DNA of 64,000 nt, taken from contig JAFWLF010000144.1 in the NCBI GenBank assembly GCA_017511185.1, positions 1 to 64,000 of the forward strand, written 5' to 3'. The translations under genes were made by a program, and so were the position numbers. Numbering within the stretch: position 1 is the first letter of the stretch; each line of letters begins with the position of its first letter. The notes under the pieces were generated by a model, which was given only the letters and a program-made list of their open reading frames with translations, did not search any database and was not told the DNA's origin. Shown here one piece after another: positions 8,527 through 17,188 of this stretch. The DNA comes from RGIG5612 sp017511185. GTDB taxonomy: Bacteria; Bacillota; Clostridia; Lachnospirales; Lachnospiraceae.

Positions 8527-9948
8527 ATGTATAAAAAATCAAGCAGCTCATTTGTCAAACATTTAGACTTTTTAATCATAGATCTGGTCCTTTTAGCAGG
8601 GGCTTATGTTTTAGCGTTCCTGGTTCGCCACCAGTGGACCATTCCGCGCTATTTGTTTAATCCATTTATTCAGTTTGGCATCATTCTTTTAATCGTTTAT
8701 CTTTTGATCAGCCTGATCAGTAATGCCTATAAAGATGTGCTTCACCGGAATAAATGGCTGGAGCTGATCCAGACGGTCTTTCAGGTCGCTCTGACACTCG
8801 TCATTCTTCTTCTGTATCTGTTCATCACAAAACAATCTGCAGTCCTTTCCAGATGGGTCTTTGTCCTGACTGCAGTGTTTGCGATCGTTCTTATCTGGCC
8901 GATCCGAGTATTGTGGAAACATTCGATCCGGATGCGTCTTTTACGGAATAATATCGGCGGCCGAGAGCAAATGCTTCTGATCCTGGAAGCTTCCAGCTTG
9001 GATTCTTCCATTCAGGAAATATTTAATAAAAAATATCAGACTTATGATTTCTGCGGCATTGTCACTACAGATCCGGCGCGTGTCGGGGAAGAAATTGAAG
9101 GGATCCCTATTGTCGCCGGGATCAATGATCTGGAAGAATATGTTTTGGCAAATATTGTAGATGATGTCCTGATCAGTATTGATAATGCGGAAATGAGTGC
9201 TTTGCTGATCAATTATTTCCTGGAAATGGGTATCGTTGTACATATGGCGATCATGAACAGTGACTCACCTTTGCCGAATGCAAGACTGGATGAAATCGGA
9301 GATATGTTCGTTCTGACGACCAGCTTAAGTGCGGCATCTCCTTGGCAGCTGATGGTCAAGCGTATTGCAGATATTTTTGGTGGATTGATCGGATGTCTGA
9401 TCACGGGAATTGCCTATTTATTTGTAGCACCACAGATCAAAAAGATCGATCCTGGTCCGGTCTTCTTCCATCAGACGCGTATCGGTAGAAACGGTAGACG
9501 ATTTGAGTTATATAAATTTCGTTCTATGTATCAGGATGCAGAAGCCAGAAAAGCAGAATTGATGGATCTCAATGAGATGGAAGGACCTATGTTCAAAATC
9601 AAAGATGATCCTAGAATTCTCCCGAAGATCGGTAAGAGGATCAGAGACTGGAGCATTGATGAACTGCCGCAGTTCTGGAATATTCTCAAAGGAGATATGA
9701 GTCTGGTAGGAACACGTCCTCCAACAGTAGAAGAGTTCGAATGTTATGAACCTCATCATAAAGCAAGACTTTCCTTCCGGCCGGGTCTGACAGGTCTCTG
9801 GCAAGTGAGCGGAAGAAATAGAATCGATGAATTTGAGGAGATCGTACGGTTAGATACGGAGTACATTAAAAACTGGTCGCTGCGGGAAGACCTGATGATC
9901 ATCTTAAAAACGTTTGTTGTAGTGCTGAAACGTAAAGGCTCCATGTAA
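8527..9948 (+). CDS. Polyprenyl-phosphate sugar-1-phosphate transferase (initiating, WcaJ/CpsE-type)
   Basis: This 473-residue enzyme has the classical long architecture. Four or five N-terminal membrane helices (roughly residues 10-135) are followed by a CoA-binding-like domain, a single helix near 275-300 and the catalytic bacterial sugar transferase domain. Conserved pieces include PVFFHQTRIGRNGRRFELYKFRSM, in which KFRSM is diagnostic, then SIDELPQFWNILKGDMSLVG, TRPP, and FRPGLTGLWQVSGR. It loads the first sugar-1-phosphate onto undecaprenyl phosphate at the cytoplasmic membrane face. It is the first gene after a strong promoter and heads an operon containing chain-length and polymerase-flippase genes. 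The sugar cannot be told from sequence. Confidence 0.93.
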   Translation: MYKKSSSSFVKHLDFLIIDLVLLAGAYVLAFLVRHQWTIPRYLFNPFIQFGIILLIVYLLISLISNAYKDVLHRNKWLELIQTVFQVALTLVILLLYLFITKQSAVLSRWVFVLTAVFAIVLIWPIRVLWKHSIRMRLLRNNIGGREQMLLILEASSLDSSIQEIFNKKYQTYDFCGIVTTDPARVGEEIEGIPIVAGINDLEEYVLANIVDDVLISIDNAEMSALLINYFLEMGIVVHMAIMNSDSPLPNARLDEIGDMFVLTTSLSAASPWQLMVKRIADIFGGLIGCLITGIAYLFVAPQIKKIDPGPVFFHQTRIGRNGRRFELYKFRSMYQDAEARKAELMDLNEMEGPMFKIKDDPRILPKIGKRIRDWSIDELPQFWNILKGDMSLVGTRPPTVEEFECYEPHHKARLSFRPGLTGLWQVSGRNRIDEFEEIVRLDTEYIKNWSLREDLMIILKTFVVVLKRKGSM

Positions 9949-9971
9949 TCACATGGTTTGGAGGAAATAGT

Positions 9972-11420
9972 ATGAACACAACCCAAATCGAAAAGGAAAG
10001 AACGATTCGTATTAGGGATCTATTTATTACAATCTGCCAGAGATGGAGATCTCTTGTGGTTTGTTTTGTGATTGGGGCCATTGTATTAGGTGCATATGGA
10101 TGGTGGAAAAGCGGAACAGAAACCATCTCGACGCCGCAGCAGGCCGAAGCTTTGGGGGAGCGTCTTGGAGAAGAACGGAAAGGCGTGGTAGAAAGCTATG
10201 CTTCTGATATCATTTCTTCTACACAACAGATGATTCGTCAGGGACAGTACAATAAAGAGTCACTGCTGATGCAGCTGGATCCGTTCCATTTGTCTGTATG
10301 CGAGATAAATTATTATATTGATGATTCTACAGAAGAAGGAATGGGCAATTCGAAACGAACTGCCATCGCCCTGGCTTATCAGGCAAAGCTGCAGGAAAGT
10401 TTTCTTGGACAGAAAGTAACATCTGTTGTGGAAAAAGAAAGTGTTTTAGAAGCTAAGGATTTCTTCGAATCTCCACAATTGATCCAGATCGATAAAGGAA
10501 ATGCAAATGAAGGCATTTTAACATTTCGGGTATTCTTCCTGGAAGAAGTAAACGCAGAGGATGTCAATGGATTAAAAGATGCCATGCGTACAGCAGAAGG
10601 AAAAGTTCAGGGAGAGGTAGGTCCCCATACGATCACTCTGATTGGAGAAAGCAGTTTTCAGTATGCAGATCAGGATATCCTGGCCATGCAGGAAGCCAAT
10701 GCAAACCGTATTAATGATATTTCCGAGCGTATCGATACAATCAAAAAACTCGTAACAGATTCGGATGAAAAACAATACCTGGATTATTTACTGAAACAGA
10801 ATAATGATCCGGCGAACACAGATCAGGCTGTCACAGTAAAAACACAGCGTCATATCAGTAAAAAATATATTATAGTGGGGGCCCTGCTGGGACTGATCCT
10901 TGCTGCAATCGTTATCATTATCAAATATATTGCAACCAGTACGATTAAGACATCCAAAGAAATAGAAGAGAATTTTGGACTTCAGCTGCTTGGCTCATTT
11001 GAAGGTAATGACCCATTTTATAGAAATCGAAAGACAAAACTGGATCGCTGGCTGCGCAATAAGAGAAACCGTAAAAAAGGCCGTATTTCTGCAGATGAAA
11101 TGGCTGAATTGATTGCGACAAAGATCAAGATCGAGGCAGAGAAAAAGGGCTTGCATCATATTTGTCTTGCATTGGATGGAAAAATGTCTGACAATACCGG
11201 ATTCCTTGATGCAATGATCCAGAAAGTGGGAGATGATCCTTCCATCAAAGTGATCCGTAATATCCTTGAGCAGCCGGATGATCTGGCAGGAATGTCAGAA
11301 ATGGATGGCATTGTGCTGATTGAACAGACCAATCGGTCTGATTACGATGATCTGAAGAATATTTGCGCACTGTGCAGGAACTATCAGGTGAACGTGATCG
11401 GCAGCATCGTTGTGGAATAA
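9972..11420 (+). CDS. Wzz/CapA-like polysaccharide co-polymerase with degenerate BY-kinase-like tail
   Basis: The 482-residue protein has an N-terminal helix (about 25-45) and a second near 300-320 (IIVGALLGLILAAIVIIIKY), enclosing a long extracellular domain, as in chain-length regulators. After the second helix comes the EIEENFGLQLLGSF segment typical of co-polymerases. A further 140 residues then look like a bacterial tyrosine kinase domain: a LALDG strand where Walker A should be, and DGIVLIEQTNRSDYDDLKN ending in NVIGSIVVE. No GxxxGKT/S loop and no C-terminal tyrosine cluster are present, so catalysis is unlikely. It lies 23 bp after the initiating transferase and 2 bp before the polymerase-flippase fusion. 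Confidence 0.85.
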   Translation: MNTTQIEKERTIRIRDLFITICQRWRSLVVCFVIGAIVLGAYGWWKSGTETISTPQQAEALGERLGEERKGVVESYASDIISSTQQMIRQGQYNKESLLMQLDPFHLSVCEINYYIDDSTEEGMGNSKRTAIALAYQAKLQESFLGQKVTSVVEKESVLEAKDFFESPQLIQIDKGNANEGILTFRVFFLEEVNAEDVNGLKDAMRTAEGKVQGEVGPHTITLIGESSFQYADQDILAMQEANANRINDISERIDTIKKLVTDSDEKQYLDYLLKQNNDPANTDQAVTVKTQRHISKKYIIVGALLGLILAAIVIIIKYIATSTIKTSKEIEENFGLQLLGSFEGNDPFYRNRKTKLDRWLRNKRNRKKGRISADEMAELIATKIKIEAEKKGLHHICLALDGKMSDNTGFLDAMIQKVGDDPSIKVIRNILEQPDDLAGMSEMDGIVLIEQTNRSDYDDLKNICALCRNYQVNVIGSIVVE

Positions 11421-11422
11421 GA

Positions 11423-14149
11423 ATGGTTATAGCTAAGCTGAAAGATAAAAAGATCCTGCGGGACTGGTTATTTATTGCGGCCTGGGCCTTATATCTTATA
11501 GCAAGGCTTCTTGCCCTTACGGAATGGCATGCTCTGGCAGTCAGTGATGTTTTCCCAACCATCCTTCAATATACGGAATATGTGTCAGCTGCGCTTGCGC
11601 TTCTGGTTATTCTTATTAATTTTATTTTACGTGTATACAGTTGGAAAGTGATTGTGGCTTACGGTCTTTTTGCAGCAGCAATTGCCGTAAGCGCTTATTT
11701 TTCTGCGAACCGGACATTCATCCTGGTCTTTCTGATCCTGGGAGCCGCATATGGTCAGAGCGGGAAAAGGATCATTACCATATCTGCACTGATTACCGCC
11801 GCTCTCATTTTTGTAGTGGTGCTTTGCAGTCAGATCGGATTGACGCAGAATGAGATCTGGCACAGGGTGACACCGGATGGACAGATTACGAGAGTCAGGG
11901 AGAGTCTTGGCTTTATCTATGCCAGCACAGGAGCCTCTCTGTTCTTTGGCTTTATTTTACAGTTTATCTTTCTTCGCAAAGAACGCTGCCGGTTTTGGGA
12001 GCTGCTGATCCTTGAATTGGTCAACGGATTCTTTTTCTTTAAGACGGATTCCAGACTTCCGTTTTTTATTGGAACAGCAGTCCTTGTTTTCTTTCTGATG
12101 CAATCATGCTTCAAAAATCATTGGAGATTTACCCGTCATTTGAAGGGACTGATAATTGCGTCACCTGGACTGATTGCCGCTGTTACTGTCGCAAGTTATT
12201 ACCTGTTTGATCCTGCTTCTCCATTTTGGAATAAGATCAATACTTTCCTGACTTTACGCTATACGTTTGGAACAAATGCGTTGAGGGAATATGGTGTGAA
12301 GCTCTTTGGACAGCCGATTCTCTGGATCGGAAATGGTTCGGGAAAAGAAACGGGTGTCTATAATTATGTGGACTGTTCGTACATGCAGATCCTGATACAG
12401 TACGGCATTCTTTTGTTGGTGGCAATCATGGTGCTGTATACAGTGGCTATGGTCCGTTCTGTTAAAAAAAATGATTATTGGACGGTTTGTCTGCTTGGCA
12501 TCGTTTGTCTTTATAGTATAACGGAACCTTATTTACTAAATCTTGCGGTGGTCCCAATTCCGCTTCTTGCTGCTGCTGTTCTGGGTGAAAAGGGACTTGT
12601 ATTCCAGAAGGACTGGTTGCAGCAAATCTTTCATACAGAAATGGGAACACTACAAACCGTTTCATCCGATCGTGAGAAGAAACCGATATCTGTCAAAAAG
12701 AATTTTGTAATGAATGCGGTCCTGACGGTATCTACCTTTATTTTCCCACTGATTACATTTCCTTATGTTTCCCGAGTCCTGCTATCTGCCGGAACGGGAA
12801 GAGTCTCATTTGCCCGTTCCATTGTCGCTTATTTTGGAATGATTGCAGCACTAGGTATTCATACCTATGGTATCCGTGCCTGCGCGAAAGTGCGGGATGA
12901 TAAAGAAAAATTGAGCAAAACAGCACAGGAACTTCTGATCATTAATATCATTATGAGCCTGGTAGCTTACGCTCTGTTGGCTTTGGCAATCATATTTATT
13001 CCAAAATTAAGAGCAGAAAAGACATTGCTCGTCATCGTCAGTGCCACGATCATTTTTACCACCATAGGCATGGAGTGGTTGTTTAAGGCTATGGAACAAT
13101 ATACCTATATTACGGTTCGTTCCATCATCTTTAACGCAGTTGCACTTGTCTTGATGTTCCTTCTGGTCCATAAACAAAGTGATTATGTCATTTACGGAGG
13201 AATTACGATCGTAGCCAGTTCCTTAGGTTATATTTTGAATGTGATCCAGGCAAGGAAGTATATTCAGCTGAAACCGATGGGGAACTATAACCTGAAGCAG
13301 CATTTAAAACCGGTCCTGGTCTTCTTTGCCATGTCGGCAGCTACCACTGTTTATACAAATCTGGACCAAGTAATGCTGGGCTTCATGAAGACGGATGTAG
13401 ATGTAGGCTATTACCATGCAGCGGTCCGCATTAAAGAAGTTCTGGTTGCTATAGTGACTTCACTGGGAGCTGTCCTTTTGCCTCGTGTATCCTATTACAT
13501 TCAATATGGGATGATGGAAGAATTCCGCAGGCTGACAAAGAAAGCAATCAATTTTGTTTTCCTGTTCGCGTCTCCGCTGATCGTTTATTTTATCATCTTT
13601 GCCAAAGAAGGGATTTTGCTTATTTCCGGTCCTGATTTCATGGGATCGATCCTTCCAATGCAGATTTTAATGCCAACAGTGTTGTTTATTGGTTTGACAG
13701 GACTTTTGGGGATTCAGATCCTTGTTCCTTTGGGCAGGGAAAAAATGGTTTTGTATTCCGTCATAGCAGGCGCTGTGGTCGATTTGATCATTAATGCACT
13801 CTTGATTCCTAAATGGGCGGCAACCGGTGCTGCTATCGGCACGCTTATAGCAGAGGCTGCGGTTTTGGTTGTGCAGTTGTATTTCCTGAGAAAAGATAAT
13901 ATCAAAGACGCGTTTGCTCCGATTCAGTACTGGAAGATCATTGTTGCAGTCGCAGCAGGCAGTGCGGCAAGTTTCTGGGTCCTGTTTCTCCATATGGGGA
14001 CGATTTTCGTCCTGCTGATTTCCGCTGTGCTGTTTTTCGCTGTGTATGCAGGAATTCTGCTGTTATTGAAAGAACCTATGGCATGGGAGATCATAGATAT
14101 CGTGACACGGTTTTTCCATAAGAAACCGGAAGAAGAAACAAGGGTGTAA
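11423..14149 (+). CDS. Wzy-Wzx fusion: O-antigen polymerase-like domain joined to a flippase domain
   Basis: This is a single 908-residue membrane protein. Residues 1-395 have polymerase character: about ten helices and a large loop with IGNGSGKETGVYNYVDCSY. After a charged linker (about 395-415), residues 416-900 form a MATE/MOP-type flippase, beginning KNFVMNAVLTVSTFIFPLITF and continuing with FPYVSRVL and a repeated-helix pattern. Each half has the usual length of a free-standing Wzy or Wzx, so export and polymerisation are fused. The ATG at 11423 lies 2 bp after the previous stop; an in-frame extension to 11363 would overlap that gene. The gene ends two bases before a convergent glycosyltransferase with no terminator between. 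A second fusion with the same order lies at 23776. Confidence 0.88.
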   Translation: MVIAKLKDKKILRDWLFIAAWALYLIARLLALTEWHALAVSDVFPTILQYTEYVSAALALLVILINFILRVYSWKVIVAYGLFAAAIAVSAYFSANRTFILVFLILGAAYGQSGKRIITISALITAALIFVVVLCSQIGLTQNEIWHRVTPDGQITRVRESLGFIYASTGASLFFGFILQFIFLRKERCRFWELLILELVNGFFFFKTDSRLPFFIGTAVLVFFLMQSCFKNHWRFTRHLKGLIIASPGLIAAVTVASYYLFDPASPFWNKINTFLTLRYTFGTNALREYGVKLFGQPILWIGNGSGKETGVYNYVDCSYMQILIQYGILLLVAIMVLYTVAMVRSVKKNDYWTVCLLGIVCLYSITEPYLLNLAVVPIPLLAAAVLGEKGLVFQKDWLQQIFHTEMGTLQTVSSDREKKPISVKKNFVMNAVLTVSTFIFPLITFPYVSRVLLSAGTGRVSFARSIVAYFGMIAALGIHTYGIRACAKVRDDKEKLSKTAQELLIINIIMSLVAYALLALAIIFIPKLRAEKTLLVIVSATIIFTTIGMEWLFKAMEQYTYITVRSIIFNAVALVLMFLLVHKQSDYVIYGGITIVASSLGYILNVIQARKYIQLKPMGNYNLKQHLKPVLVFFAMSAATTVYTNLDQVMLGFMKTDVDVGYYHAAVRIKEVLVAIVTSLGAVLLPRVSYYIQYGMMEEFRRLTKKAINFVFLFASPLIVYFIIFAKEGILLISGPDFMGSILPMQILMPTVLFIGLTGLLGIQILVPLGREKMVLYSVIAGAVVDLIINALLIPKWAATGAAIGTLIAEAAVLVVQLYFLRKDNIKDAFAPIQYWKIIVAVAAGSAASFWVLFLHMGTIFVLLISAVLFFAVYAGILLLLKEPMAWEIIDIVTRFFHKKPEEETRV

Positions 14150-14150
14150 A

Positions 14151-15083
14151 TTAAAATTCTTTTTTATCCACGTATTCTACCTGCGGGTGGAAGAAAAGCC
14201 CTTTCCAGAAGCTGCTGATGATCACGTGGCTTCTTTTTATTTTATGATCTTTGGAGCGGAGCCAGACCATGATCCAGCTTTTTGCCAGGTTGTAAAGATA
14301 GGCACAATAATGACGGGCGCCATAATGGCGGTAAGCATAATTGCCGTTTCGGATCGCATAGCGGTATCGGTCAATACGTTCCGAGTCATCCATCACAATA
14401 TCACTGCCGGCATTGTTTTTCGTTTTATGGATGATAGCGCTTTTTGGAACAATATAGGCCGGCATTTTATACTGGATCGTGATGCGGACAGTATATTCTA
14501 CATCATCACTCCAGATGAAAAATTCTTTGATCGGAAGACCGACTTTTCGGATGGTATCTGACGGGATCAGAAGTGATACAAACGTTGCAGTTTCGATAGG
14601 AATCAGATTGTTGTTCGCCAGGGCTTTTTGAACATCTTCTAAAAGAAGATAATGCGTATGAGTGCGCTGCCGGTTCATTTCACACAGGGAACCGTCTGTC
14701 CAATAGACAACACTGGCAAGAAAACCGTAAGGTTTGTTTTGATCCTGCAGACGGTCATTTTCCGCCAGAAGTTCCTCTAATGCATTAGGCTGGGCAATGG
14801 CATCGTCATCCATGATCCAGACATAATCATAGCCCATTTCCACTCCGCGGCGCATGCCATAATTGAATCCTCCTGCACCGCCCAGATTTGCCCCGGTGTT
14901 CTCGTAATATACAGAAGGGTGCGTTTTGGCAAAGTTCTGTGCCCAGTGAGGGGTTTCATCTGTACTTGCGTTATCAACGATCAGAATATCGCAAGCAGAA
15001 GACTGCCCAAGCAATGCCTGGATGCCTTCTTTCAGCAGTTCTAATCGATTATAGGTTACGATAACAGCGATGGTTGAATTCAC
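14151..15083 (-). CDS. Family 2 glycosyltransferase, galactofuranosyl/rhamnosyltransferase-like
   Basis: This 310-residue cytoplasmic enzyme begins AVIVTYNRLELLKEGIQAL. It has the LIVDNASTDET nucleotide-binding motif, the NLGGAGGFNYGM loop and a metal-binding WIMDDDA. The GGAGGFN loop plus triple aspartate is typical of the GT2 branch with galactofuranosyl and rhamnosyltransferases (GlfT/RfbF-like). It is read against the flanking operons and converges tail to tail with the polymerase-flippase gene. The acceptor is presumably the lipid-linked oligosaccharide made by the neighbouring genes. The donor sugar is not certain. Confidence 0.85.
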   Translation of the reverse strand: MNSTIAVIVTYNRLELLKEGIQALLGQSSACDILIVDNASTDETPHWAQNFAKTHPSVYYENTGANLGGAGGFNYGMRRGVEMGYDYVWIMDDDAIAQPNALEELLAENDRLQDQNKPYGFLASVVYWTDGSLCEMNRQRTHTHYLLLEDVQKALANNNLIPIETATFVSLLIPSDTIRKVGLPIKEFFIWSDDVEYTVRITIQYKMPAYIVPKSAIIHKTKNNAGSDIVMDDSERIDRYRYAIRNGNYAYRHYGARHYCAYLYNLAKSWIMVWLRSKDHKIKRSHVIISSFWKGLFFHPQVEYVDKKEF

Positions 15084-15167
15084 AAGAGACCTCGGAAACG
15101 ACTAATTTTATTCTTTAATATCTTACATGAAATCCGGAAATAATTCCACTATTACGAAGGAGTATTT

Positions 15168-15197
15168 TTGACACAAATACCGCCGATATGATAAAAT
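15168..15197 (+). promoter_or_regulatory. Promoter for the two plus-strand glycosyltransferases
   Basis: TTGACA at 15168-15173 and TAAAAT at 15192-15197 lie 18 bp apart, with TGA before the -10. It sits in the 141-bp divergent gap between the minus-strand transferase and the gene starting at 15225. Confidence 0.6.
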
Positions 15198-15224
15198 TTT
15201 GAGGATCATTTAGGAAACAAAATT

Positions 15225-16013
15225 ATGGAGCAAAAGCAGCCAAAAATCTCTGTCGTAATACCGGCATATCATGCAGAAAACTACATCCGTCAGGCAATCC
15301 AATCGGTTCTGGAGCAAACTTATCCGGAGCTGATCGAGATTCTGATCGTAGATGATGCTTCTGCGGATCATACAGAATCTGTAGTGAAGGAAGTGGCGCC
15401 TGCGGCAGAGGAAGGCGTATATCTGAGGAAAAACCGATTCCTGCAATACTTTAAGAACACGGAGAACAAAGGGGTGGCTTTTACCCGTAATTTTGGCGTC
15501 AGTCAGGCAAAGGGAGACTTTGTTGCGTTTCTGGATGCAGATGACTGGTGGGTACCCGTAAAAATAGAAAAACAAATGCAGGCGATCGGACAACAGGATA
15601 CGTATTGCTTTTGTTTTACCGGCAGAGAACTAATGGACTTGAGCGGAAAAAGCCTGCAGAAAGTAATAGCAGTTCCTCAAACGATCACCTACCAGGCAAT
15701 GCTGAAAACCAATTATGTGACATGCTCATCTGTTCTGATGAAACGTGAGCTGGCGTTGGCATATCCGATGGATCATGATGAATACTGCGAGGATTACATT
15801 TGCTGGATGCGGATCTTAAAAGAGCATGGTCCGGCAATCGGAATCCGGGAGCCATTGGTAAAATACCGCATGGTAACAGGCAGTAAATCTAATAACAAGA
15901 GGAAAGCAGCTTCTGATCATTATCACAGCTTGAGGACGATTGGAATCGGTCCTGTACGTGCGGCTGTTTTTATGCTCAGTTATGCATATAACGGAATCAA
16001 AAAGTATTCCTGA
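15225..16013 (+). CDS. Family 2 glycosyltransferase
   Basis: The 262-residue protein is short for the family but complete. It has PKISVVIPAYHAENYIRQAI at the start, ILIVDDASADHTES, GVAFTRNFGVSQAKGDFVAF, and the metal-binding DADDWW at about residues 105-110. A C-terminal EDYICWMRILKEHG segment is the usual ED catalytic-base region of GT-A enzymes. No membrane segment is evident. It is followed 9 bp later by another GT2 gene, and both probably extend the repeat unit of the adjacent polysaccharide locus. Sugar and linkage are unknown. Confidence 0.88.
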   Translation: MEQKQPKISVVIPAYHAENYIRQAIQSVLEQTYPELIEILIVDDASADHTESVVKEVAPAAEEGVYLRKNRFLQYFKNTENKGVAFTRNFGVSQAKGDFVAFLDADDWWVPVKIEKQMQAIGQQDTYCFCFTGRELMDLSGKSLQKVIAVPQTITYQAMLKTNYVTCSSVLMKRELALAYPMDHDEYCEDYICWMRILKEHGPAIGIREPLVKYRMVTGSKSNNKRKAASDHYHSLRTIGIGPVRAAVFMLSYAYNGIKKYS

Positions 16014-16022
16014 TGGAGAAAC

Positions 16023-17072
16023 ATGAAACAACTTACTATCGCAGTTCCGGCTTATAATTCAGAAATGTTTTTACATATTTGTCTGGATTCCATGGCAGGC
16101 GCAGATGACCGCCTGGAGGTCATTGTCATTAATGACGGTTCCAAAGATAAAACATTGGAGGTAGCCAATTCTTATGCAGAGAAGTATCCGGATCAGATCC
16201 GGGTGATCGATAAGGAAAATGGCGGACATGGATCCGGAATCAATGCTGCATTGGAGGTCGCAGCCGGACGTTTTTACAAAGTGGTGGATTCTGACGACTG
16301 GGTGGAGACCAGAAACCTGAAAGCCATTCTGGATGCGCTGGAAAGAAGTGATGCAGATGCCGTAGTAACCGGCTATCGTTCAGTGAACATCGGCAGCGGA
16401 AATATGATCAGTTATCCGGTTGAACTGCCGGAGAGAAAAATAACACCAGAAACATCTACGTATGGTGCGGAGCTGTCGATGGAAGAGTTTTCACAGATCT
16501 TCGACCAGATGGCAACCTCCTATTCCTTCCATGGACTTTGTTATCGAACGGATTTCTTCCGAAGTATGGATTTCCGTATGTCTGAAAAAGTTTTCTTTGA
16601 AGATCAGGAATATGCAGTTCTTCCTTTTTTAAAGGTCCAGAAAGTCCTTCTGCTTCCTTATTATTTGTATAATTATCAGATTGGAAGCTCCGGACAAAGC
16701 GTCGATTTTTCCAATCAGGCTAAAAGGGCGAATGACCTGAAGCAGGTCTACACCAAAATGATGGATTACTATCATTTCAACAAGCCCCAGGAAGACTACC
16801 GCATAAGATTTTTTGTTAAGAGGCTGTCTATTTCACTGGTCAGTTATTATGCAGTTGTCCTGGTAAAATCCACAGACAAAAGAAATGGGCGGAAAGAGGC
16901 GGAAGGGCTTCGCACATATGTGATGCAGCTGGAGCCGAGCATTCAGCAATACGCGGAAAAACGTTATCGTCTTATGAGAGTCGCCAGCCGTGTTCCATTT
17001 GCGGGAAATCTGTATTACAAACTATTTGATTCAAAGACTTATACGAAGTTTAAAAAGACATGGAATAAATAA
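16023..17072 (+). CDS. Family 2 glycosyltransferase
   Basis: This 349-residue enzyme starts QLTIAVPAYNSEMFLHICL. It carries VIVINDGSKDKT, then NGGHGSGINAALEVAAGRFY and the metal site VDSDDW (about 96-101). The GGHGSGIN loop and the C-terminal region are shared with the enzyme at 33479-34465 (NGGYGSTVN, DGDDW), so the two are probably paralogues. EDQEYAVLPF is the likely catalytic-base region. It follows the preceding transferase by 9 bp and is probably co-transcribed with it. A GAGAAAC site lies just before the ATG. Confidence 0.88.
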   Translation: MKQLTIAVPAYNSEMFLHICLDSMAGADDRLEVIVINDGSKDKTLEVANSYAEKYPDQIRVIDKENGGHGSGINAALEVAAGRFYKVVDSDDWVETRNLKAILDALERSDADAVVTGYRSVNIGSGNMISYPVELPERKITPETSTYGAELSMEEFSQIFDQMATSYSFHGLCYRTDFFRSMDFRMSEKVFFEDQEYAVLPFLKVQKVLLLPYYLYNYQIGSSGQSVDFSNQAKRANDLKQVYTKMMDYYHFNKPQEDYRIRFFVKRLSISLVSYYAVVLVKSTDKRNGRKEAEGLRTYVMQLEPSIQQYAEKRYRLMRVASRVPFAGNLYYKLFDSKTYTKFKKTWNK

Positions 17073-17089
17073 GTTTCACAGAAAATTCA

Positions 17090-17118
17090 TTGACTTTGTT
17101 TCCATGTCTTATTATCAT
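17090..17118 (+). promoter_or_regulatory. Possible promoter upstream of the DUF4012 gene
   Basis: TTGACT at 17090-17095 and TATCAT at 17113-17118 are separated by 17 bp, about 70 bp before the ATG at 17189. No good Shine-Dalgarno sequence lies directly before that ATG. Confidence 0.4.
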
Positions 17119-17188
17119 TATTTTTACTGTGGAAAGGTATGAGCAGATACCCGGACCATAATGAAAAGGGCTCTGCTTTTAGATAATA

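Noticed and set aside
11363..11422. An earlier in-frame start for the first polymerase-flippase fusion
   Set aside because: It would overlap the co-polymerase gene by about 58 bp and adds a charged, family-unlike leader; the ATG at 11423 follows the stop directly.
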